NCBI RefSeq assembly: GCF_020497125.1
Contig: NC_059072.1
Location: 70,811,697 to 70,875,696, forward strand
Source: Mauremys mutica
Lineage: Eukaryota > Chordata > Testudines > Geoemydidae
Direction of reading: 5' to 3'
DNA length: 64,000 bases
In this document: piece after piece, positions 56,866 through 64,000 of the stretch
Numbering within the stretch: the first letter of the stretch is position 1
Layout: the number at the start of each line of letters is the position of its first letter
Notes under the pieces: generated by a model
Database searches by the model: none
The model's input: the letters and a program-made list of their open reading frames with translations, nothing else
Told to the model about the DNA's origin: nothing
Position numbers and translations under genes: made by a program

Positions 56866-57003
56866 CATGGCTGTGGACTGTTCCTGGACTGAGCGTCGGC
56901 TGGAGTAGATCTTTGGTTGGAGTGAGATGTGCTTCTTTCCCCTGGCGCTGGCTCATCTTTCCTGGAGTCAGAAGGTGTGATTCATCACTGTTTGTTACCA
57001 CAG
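56866..57003 (-). CDS. OSBPL8: OSBPL8 coding exon (LLTPGKMSQRQGKEA region)
   Basis: The 138-nt exon on the minus strand is bounded by a TTTTTATGTTCCAG acceptor and a GTAAGAG donor. It reads CT, 45 sense codons, then a single G, so it begins in phase 1 and ends in phase 1. The peptide starts VVTNSDESHLLTPGKMSQRQ and continues to ...SPGTVHSH. This is a close match to the ORP8 N-terminal segment before the PH domain. The methionine in GKMSQRQ corresponds to the start of the known shorter ORP8 isoform, so this exon can supply an internal start when upstream coding exons are skipped. The segment is low-complexity and Ser/Thr/Pro-rich, with no catalytic residues expected. Confidence 0.92.
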
Positions 57004-59652
57004 CTGGAACATAAAAAGGATGGTCACGCAACTATAGAAATCGATGCATGACAAAGAAATAAATGACAGCAATTAAATAATCTTTAATTACTAAAAATCT
57101 GCCTTTCAGATTAAATCATTGGGACCTTCATTTTCAAACCCAGAGGTGCTCTTTCCTCTTGAGCAGGCTAAGGAATTTCCCAACCAGCAATTTGGTTAGG
57201 AATAGACAATGGTCTGGGAGAGTGAAGTATACAGCAGAGGAAAAGAGTATTGGGAATCGGGAAAACTATGTGGCCTGGAATCCACTACACTAATCCATTG
57301 CAAAACACACTCCTGTAGAGGGGGTGGGGGGTGAGTGAGAGAGTGAGTGTGAGAGAGAGACTTCTTGAAATCCAGCTTCCCTCTGGATCCAGTCTGTGGG
57401 AATCCTTAGTACGGCACAGGCCATGGCTGCAACTCGCCAGCTCAAGTGTCTCAGTTGCAGAACCATGTGTTTGTTCCTAAAAGCTATCAATGGATGCACG
57501 TTACCATAACAAGCATGTAGACCTCTGGTGAGGGAATGGGCAGAGGAGCAAAGGAGAGAGATTAAAAAGCAGAAGTGAATAAAAATGGAAATTTCCTTCA
57601 AACAATGGAAGGGATGTTGGAAGTTTGCAAACAATGACAGAGATGAGGGGAAAATTGAACATCTTTTAAAAAAAGCTTTAGAGTGTAAATCCTGTAGTAA
57701 TAGTGGCCAGTAATCACCGACCACTTTACTTGTATCCACCTATAAACTGTTCAGGGTAGGGACTGTTCCCTTCTTCTGTAATAGTACAGTGGCTGGCACA
57801 CTGTGGGTGTTATTGGAATGAGTAGCCATGACTAATGAAATAAGGATGGGGGAAAATAAACACCAAAATGAAAACAGAGATTACAAAGGATGCCTAATTC
57901 AACAAGTCACCACATGGCAGGCTGCAAAAATAAGAAGATATGAGCCCCTTGGCTGCAGACTTCACCATGCCTTAAGATTTCCTCGTCTCTTCAGGCTGGG
58001 CCTCTGAACTGTATTTTTAAACCATGTCAGGTTAGGAGTTTAATTTTCCAGACATGACATTCCAAGGATGCCTGATGGCTTGTTTCATTATTATTATCAC
58101 TAAGTTATTTTTTCCACAAAGGTGGCAATGACCAGTGAAGACAGCATAAAGAGTAAAAGGACAGTAGTAGTCCCCACTTTATAGCTCTATTCTGGACAAA
58201 CTACAAACACTTATGTGACCTGCTGATCAGGAAAGTTGGGTGAAAAAGTAGCACTTCTTCTCCCTCCCTCTGGGGAAGGAGGAAAGAGTAGGGTTAAAAT
58301 CAAATGCTTTTTCAAGACATCGAAATATATCAGTGCTGGCAGGTCAGTAGTCCAGAGTCACCCTATAAACCAGCATAGAAGCAAAATGCAAAGGCGCTGA
58401 AGATCTATAAAGGAAACAAAATTTCACTTTAGAGTTTCGGTGGATTATGAACAGTCCTAAAAAACAATTATGACACTGTTCTTTAAAATATATTTTAATC
58501 TGTTTTAAAACAGCAACTTTGAAGTATATAACAAATAAGCAATTAAAATCTAGAATTCTGAAAGATAATTCCCCCTCCTGCCATTTGATTTTATGTTTTT
58601 CACATCTTTTCCTTCATACTGTTGCAATGGAGCTGCAATTTCATTTCTGCTATTACATGCATTGGAGTACCTGACAATTTGAAGAGAGTCACCATGTATA
58701 GAACTATAATGCCCTCTGCTGGTTCCTGTTCAATACTGGAAGCAAAATCACTTCAAGTTGTCCAATTTTGACATTGTAATGTCCAAATTGCCTCCAATTG
58801 TGTGTCCAGTGTACACATCAAAATCACATGTACTCCAAAGGAGGACAGACACTCAGCTTTTTTGTATTAATTGGTTATTTATATAACAATATCAAAGTAA
58901 CAGTGCACAAAGTATTGCCAAAGTAAGTTTACCTGAACCCAGAACCTCTTTTGGGGCACTTATATTACCAGTATTATATTTTTAACTTTTCCTAACTTTT
59001 TAAAACTGATGTAGTAGTTGGTGCTTTTCCATTTTTATTTAAGTCATAACGAGGAATACTCTTGGTTAGTTGTCACAAGTAACTCAGAATGCTAATCCCT
59101 CATAGTGCACGGCTCATTAATACACAGAACATCAATGAATTTAGGACTTTCTTTAGTAAAAACAGTCATGTTTTAAGGAAAAGTTTACCACCATCCACCC
59201 TGTTGAAAACTTAAAGTTTGCCATGTACCCAAAACACACAGTGTTGTAGTGCCACTGCAAAGTTCACCTAATCAAGATACTGAAACAGTGATGGCATACA
59301 CACACACACACACAGACAATATCTGCAAACTATTCCTTTTGAACGGTTATGTGATATAGTGTATGTGTTTAAGTTAGTTTATAAGTGTTTCAAAGCAAGA
59401 ACTTGGTCTTTTAACTGTATTTGCACTTATGAAGCTTTAACATTGGCCTCTTCAATTGAGTGGGCGCTTCAAAAAAGTTAATCTGTAAAGCTGAAAATGA
59501 TCAGCAGAAGAGAAAGGAGTTCAAAGTTGTTAAACTCCAATGGTATTTGTCAGCACAGTGTTACAGAACAGTAAGAAGTGAATGGAAAGTTTTCAGTGCA
59601 GGTGCACTTCTGCCTGTATTGCAAGTAATACAGCAAGCACAAGCTAGGAATC
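57004..59652. other. OSBPL8: OSBPL8 intron between the two 5' exons (part)
   Basis: A GAGT/GAGA repeat lies at about 57330-57362 and (CA)n at about 59297-59315. A minus-strand frame at 57739-57290 has no recognisable domain. Confidence 0.5.
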
Positions 59653-59655
59653 TTA

Positions 59656-59918
59656 GGCCTGGTCTACACTAAGAAGGGGGGTCGAACTAGGGTACGCAAA
59701 TTCAGCTACGTGAATAGCGTAGCTGAATTCGAAGTACCCTACTTCGACCTACTCATCCGTCCAGACGCGGCGGGGTCGAACTCTGCGGCTCCCCCGTCGA
59801 CTCCGCCACCGCCGTTTGCAGTGGTGGAGTACCGGAGTTGACCGCAGCGCTTCCGGAGTTCGAACTATCGCGTCTAGATCAGTCCGCGTCGACCCGGAAG
59901 GTAAGTGTAAACCTACCC
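59656..59918. mobile_element. Harbinger-like MITE (263 bp) with TTA duplication
   Basis: TTA flanks both sides (59653-59655 and 59919-59921), the classic PIF/Harbinger target. The ends are GGCCTGGTCTACACTAAG and AAGTGTAAACCTACCC. The inside has a short palindrome (AATTCAGCTACG ... CGTAGCTGAATT) and many CpGs (GTCGAACT, GTCGACTCCG). Confidence 0.78.
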
Positions 59919-60628
59919 TTAGAGACTAACAAATTTATTTCAGCATGAGCTTTCGTGAGCTACAGCTCACTTCTTCGGATGCATAGAATGGAACACACAG
60001 ACAGGAGATATTTATACATACAGAGAACATGAAAAGGTGGAAGTATATGTGATATATGCCATCATGTGCCAGCAATGCCCCTCTGTCATGTACATTGGCC
60101 AAACTGGACAGTCTCTACGCAAAAGAATAAATGGACATAAATCTGACATCGGGAATCATAACATTAAAAAACCAGTGGGAGAACACTTCAACCTCTCTAA
60201 CCACTCAGTGACAGACTTGAAGGTGGCAATTTTGCAACAAAAATACTTCAAAAACAGACTCCAAAGAGAGACTGCTGAACTCTAATTAATATGCAAATTA
60301 GACACAATTAACTCAGGCTTAAACAGAGACTGGGAATGGTTGGGTCATTACACTAATTGAATCTATTTCCCTATGTTAAGTTCTCCTCACACCTTCTATG
60401 GGTCATCTTAATCATCACTTCAAAAGTTTGGTTATTTTTGTTTTCTCCTGCTGATGATAGCTCATCTCAATTGATTAGACTCTTCCAGTTGGTATGCATA
60501 CTTCCACCTTTTCATGTTCTCTGTATGTATAAATATCTCCTGTCTGTGTGTTCCATTCTATGCATCCGAAGAAGTGAGCTGTAGCTCACGAAAGCTCATG
60601 CTGAAATAAATTTGTTAGTCTCTAAGGG
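59919..60628 (+). mobile_element. Short Penelope-like element with inverted termini
   Basis: About 710 bp. The left end 59919-60050 is the inverted complement of the right end about 60490-60628 (TTAGAGACTAACAAATTTAT against ATAAATTTGTTAGTCTCTAA). In between lies a GIY-YIG domain and 3' UTR. Both ends carry the hairpin with a 6-bp GTGAGC/GCTCAC stem. The RT domain is entirely absent (5' truncation). Confidence 0.85.
60037..60357 (+). pseudogene. Penelope GIY-YIG endonuclease domain (5'-truncated)
   Basis: The frame reads VYVIYAIMCQQCPSVMYIGQ then TGQSLRKRINGHKSDI, KNRLQRETAEL, a TAA at 60283-60285, then continues in frame to WEWLGHYTN and stop. C-x2-C before Y-I-G-Q-T, then R and H, is the Penelope-type GIY-YIG nuclease. 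It is more intact than the copy at 41600 but lacks RT and has one premature stop. Confidence 0.82.
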
Positions 60629-62224
60629 TAGGAAATTATTTTAAGTATCTGAAATGGCATGTTACCTTTTCATTTGTTTCCACACTGAGAATATAGTAAG
60701 AGATCTTTAATATAATGCATTGGAAACTCAATACCACAATGGATTCCAATAAAATCCTATTCCAGCATTGTCAACCCTGAGCACTCAAAAAACCATGACA
60801 GCCTGCCCAAGGAAAGTTATGAGATTGGCTTAAAAACAAGATTTTTAGGATGAGATTTAAAAAAAAATAAAAATTACATTTTAGGTTATTTTTATTTTCC
60901 TTCTGGTATTTAAGGGTTTAGGATTCAACATTTTCAAGCTATTCTTTGCAGTTATGAGGGCTAGAAACTTCCTTTACATGAGAATCTCAGTTTTCATTAA
61001 AAAAAGTAAAAAAGAAGACTCTGAGAATTAGGGATTTAAGAGAAATACCAGATACTATGCTTTTCAGTATATATCACATGAGTTTGCAATGCTTCAATAT
61101 ATGAAAGGCTTCACTCCAGTGAACACTAATATATCAGAATCCCAAACCTCCATATTTAACCATCATTCCAGTTCCAGCCTGTATCAAGCAGAGTCTGCAA
61201 TTTAAAATACATAAAATTCTCATTCAATCAAAGCCTTTAAGAGATCTCTTGTACCACTGTCTGTAGCTCATGAGATGAGAAATGAAAACTAGAGATGTAA
61301 CTGAATATCAGAGAACAAGTGTTAATAGGACATCAGTGATTTGAATTTATTTAAAAAAAATGTATCTGACAGTTTCATTGCATCTCTCAATAGGTAACAG
61401 CACTGTGCTTACAATGGGCAGAGTCCTAACTGAAGTTCGTTTTTTTTTAAATTTACTTAAGTGCCTAATGCATTAATCAGCAGCAATTTAAGTACGTCTT
61501 CGTAGAACAGCCCTTTAAAGATTAAGCCTCCAGTACTTAGTGCCACCAAACAGTCCCTTATAATAATCAGACTTAAGACTCAGAGTCTGATTTCCTTTTA
61601 TTTGAGACTTGCCTCATCTTCAGTATTAAATTTGCTGTATAAACTACATGCAAGCTCCCAATCCTCTCATTTTCCCTCGGCGTTCACTGAAGCTGGACTA
61701 GTGCTTGGGAAAGTATACTGATTCAAGAAATGTGTACTGGCTCTCCAAAGTATTTGAGCTAACGTAATTAGTGTTCCAGTCTCTGGTTTAGCAACTTCCA
61801 TTTTTCTACAAGAGGTCTCTGGAGTAGAGGCCTTTCAAGGCAATGGAACTGAAGAGCTGTCATCTTGCAACAAAGAGCCATGATAAAACATGGCCCACCG
61901 ACACCTTGAAGCAGTTAGTCTTAGAAATAAAACACCTTTTCTCACTGAAAGCAAAAGAGAAAACGGAAACCCCATCCTCAAAATAAACATCTCTTTTCAA
62001 CTTCAGGTTAAAAGGATATGACAACTGGCCAAATCTCTTCACAATGCACATTCAATGAAACTTCATGAGATTTGAAAATCTAAACTTCTGACCTCATGCT
62101 CAAAAGATATTTTTTCAAAACAGAAAACTTTAGAGGAGACAAATTCAACAGTCTCAAGGTCTCCAGTCTGTCATGTGGAAGCTTTGCTGGGAACTTTCAT
62201 TGCCAGTTTCAGCCCTCCTATTTA
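60629..62224. other. Intronic sequence, no features seen
   Basis: AT-rich, nothing recognisable. Confidence 0.5.
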
Positions 62225-62395
62225 CCAAGAGTCGTGGTGGATTCTCACTGACAGTTTTTAAATCTAGATCGGATGTTTTTCTAAAAGACATGCTGTAGAA
62301 TGTGTTTTGGGGAAGTGTCACACAGGAGATCAGATCAGATGATCACAATGGCCCTTTCTGCCCTTGGAATCTATGAATCATAGAGAACTGTCCCA
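62225..62395 (+). mobile_element. CR1-like LINE 3' tail fragment
   Basis: 'gtggattctcactgacagtt', 'cagatcagatgatcacaatg', 'gccctttctgcccttggaat' and the final 'ctatgaatcatag' match CR1 3' ends, including the terminal ATGAATCATAG-type repeat. Confidence 0.65.
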
Positions 62396-63771
62396 GGATG
62401 GACTGGTCCTGTAATGGGTCCAACCCATCTGTGTCATGCTTAGCTTGCATTCCCCTACCCCTGGACAAAATAAGCAAAGTCATCTGACAAGCAGGCATTG
62501 TGGGATGGAGAGAAAGCAGAAGTCAAGGGAAAGACTCAAGACAGAGAATGGTGAATCCTGGTAGAAAGCCCTGGGAGTTGCTGTTGGTAGACAGCAAGGC
62601 AAGACTCAAAAAAGCCCAGGAAAAGATCAGTTGAGAAGATTGACCTTTAGGAAGGCGGGGCGGGCCTAGCTTGAGACTAGATGAAGATTTTGGTTTGTAT
62701 TTATTTTGACTTGGATACCCTGGAAAGAATGAAAATTTTCATTCATCATTTAGCCAGAGGGCCAAATCATCACAGCAACTAAACCAGGCTACAAAATTGG
62801 GAGAGCCAGACTGAGTGAAGAGAAACTGAGGCAGCAGTTAGCCCATGACCAGAATGGTGAGCTGGTGCTGCTACAAGAACTAAGAAGAAAATTCTGTGAG
62901 GGACAGAAAGGCGACACCACCAAAAAAAGAAAATATGTCTAACACCTTAAACTAAATTCAAACTGACCTACCCATCTGCATGTGACTCAACATAACAGTA
63001 TTTGTAAATCGTTTTCAGCAGTAGATAACTTACTTCATTTCACTTTTTGAAGAAAAAAAGCAATATACAAAACCTCACACAGATTTGAAAAGTTTCTAAT
63101 ACTAAGATTCCCATAGGTCACTGCCTTTTTATTAAATGGCATTTTAGTAAAAATGCATCCGTAACTAGTCTCCCTTGCATGCTGGGATACCTCTTTTTAT
63201 TCACACTTCAGTACGTGAGAGGGCTTTTTATTAAAACTAATTGGACAACAAGATACTGAAAGCAAACATTGCCCTATCGCTGTAGTAGCTCCAAATAAAA
63301 CAAGCTGCTTCTACCTGTTAAACCACTATTTTCTGTGTCCTTTTTATTGTTTATATTACAGTAGCACTTGGAGGCCCCAACTCCGATTAGAGCCCAGCTG
63401 TGTTAGGCACTGTATAAACGAGTGAAAAGAGAGCCCTTTCTTTTAAAGTGATAAATATTTCCATTTTAACTTCACAACTCCAGGTGGAGTGTTCACAGGA
63501 CTCATATTTTTCTAACCATGACTGAAGAAGAACAACACTTCCTATGAATTATGGTGGTTCTTCTAAATTTAATGAACACCTACGGACAAGACCAACAAGC
63601 AGAATAAAGAATTTCTCTAACTGTTGTTGTCCTTGTTATTTCAGTTCTTCAATTAGGTCGTGACACACATGAAACCCTAGTGTTATGTCCACTGGCCCAT
63701 GTGCTCACACAAGAAGATGGAGACCTTCACTAATATGCCCAAACATCCGAGAGAAGAGGTCAGTCACTTAC
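62396..63771. other. OSBPL8: OSBPL8 intron, donor side of exon 63772
   Basis: About 63360-63420 contains GCACTTGGAGGCCCCAACTC and TGTGTTAGGCACTGTATAAA, a common amniote interspersed repeat phrase also hinted at near 49230 and 57780. Otherwise featureless. Confidence 0.45.
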
Positions 63772-63808
63772 TTGATGGTCCATGAGAGTCTTTGATCTCA
63801 CCATGATT
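63772..63808 (-). CDS. OSBPL8: OSBPL8 coding exon, upstream of the 'VVTNSDES' exon
   Basis: On the minus strand a pyrimidine-rich tract and CGCAG acceptor precede 63808, and a strong GTAAGTG donor follows 63772. The 37-nt exon reads NHGEIKDSHGPS plus one extra base. Joined to 57003, the split codon becomes ACT (T), giving ...KDSHGPS-T-VVTNSDES. This resembles the conserved ORP8 N-terminus (KDVLGPSTVV in mammals, from memory of the family). The in-frame continuation across a 6.8 kb intron with correct phase is the main evidence. The start codon of this isoform must lie in an exon outside the window. The acceptor is chosen by eye, so the 5' edge is less certain than the donor. Confidence 0.82.
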
Positions 63809-64000
63809 CTGCGTGTGCAATGCAATTGGAGAACGAAGAACAGCGAACAAAAAAAGTCCAGGCCAAGAAGAAGCAAAATGTGCAGAGACGTCAGCAACAG
63901 CAGCAAAAGGAAAGAGGAAGCACAATGAAAACAGAGTTAGTTTATCACTAAAATACAACATGCACATCAATATTAAGGGAAGACTTCAAAAGGACTTAAC

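Larger units (their letters stand above)
1..64000 (-). other. OSBPL8: OSBPL8 gene body (5' part, mostly intron)
   Basis: Two in-phase coding exons (63808-63772 and 57003-56866) match the N-terminal region of ORP8, so the minus strand is the sense strand and transcription runs toward position 1. ORP8 is a tail-anchored ER protein that exchanges phosphatidylserine and PI4P at ER-plasma membrane contacts; its PH, ORD and membrane-anchor exons were not found here and should lie beyond position 1. The 5'-most exon and the main promoter should lie beyond 64000. The interval between exon 56866 and position 1 contains one further coding-like exon near 31.7 kb. That the whole window belongs to this gene is inferred from exon order, not proven. 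Confidence 0.75.

Noticed and set aside
57290..57739. Minus-strand frame of 149 codons between the OSBPL8 exons
   Set aside because: No similarity to ORP8 recognised, rich in repeats at its 3' end (GAGT/GAGA tract), no good splice pair with the neighbouring exons.

Overview
This window is vertebrate nuclear DNA, almost certainly from a cryptodire turtle. The repeats point that way: a tRNA-derived SINE of the turtle Cry type with a CR1-like tail, CR1 LINE pieces, Penelope elements, many hAT and Harbinger-like MITEs, retroviral-type solo LTRs, and a nearly intact DIRS-type tyrosine-recombinase retrotransposon. Most of the 64 kb is intron. No bacterial genes, operons, rRNA or CRISPR arrays were seen.

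The host gene is OSBPL8 (ORP8, an ER-anchored oxysterol-binding-protein-related lipid-transfer protein), transcribed on the minus strand. Two consecutive 5' coding exons are at 63808-63772 and 57003-56866; splicing them restores one reading frame with correct phase. About 25 kb downstream, inside the next intron, 31839-31683 holds a third exon. It begins with ATG, encodes an N-terminus resembling that of the paralogue OSBPL5, and ends in the same splice phase as the 56866 exon. I read it as an alternative first coding exon of OSBPL8, and it is the most interesting gene-level finding here.

The repeats, in order: Harbinger-like MITE (123-399); Tigger-like MITE (3015-3202); hAT with a transposase C-terminal relic (3742-4337); Harbinger-like element (5890-6843); hAT MITEs near 8.4 and 10.1 kb; a retroviral-type LTR (10742-17759) split by the DIRS element (11219-17319), whose gag-like, RT/RNase H and tyrosine-recombinase ORFs are all open; a second Tigger-like copy (19356-19545); a hAT (21455-22957) carrying a nested solo LTR; a solo Penelope terminus (about 24.0 kb); Harbinger-like (25126-25412); the SINE (about 26.0 kb); nested hATs (28183-30316), the inner one carrying a CpG-rich promoter-like block; a Penelope terminus (33.9 kb); a hAT (38392-39348); a hAT transposase end (40.5-41.0 kb) abutting a Penelope element that contains an FBXW5 retrocopy and an inverted self-copy (41.0-42.97 kb); hAT MITEs at 45.6 and 45.9 kb; a palindromic Penelope terminus (51069-51265) next to a decayed DIRS element split by a CR1 LINE (51.3-55.4 kb); an LTR-like fragment (55.4-56.2 kb); and a Harbinger-like MITE next to a short Penelope element (59.6-60.6 kb).

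The DIRS element and both DIRS relics lie in the sense orientation of OSBPL8. Repeat family names rest on terminal structure, target-site duplications and recognisable protein motifs read by eye; no database search was possible.
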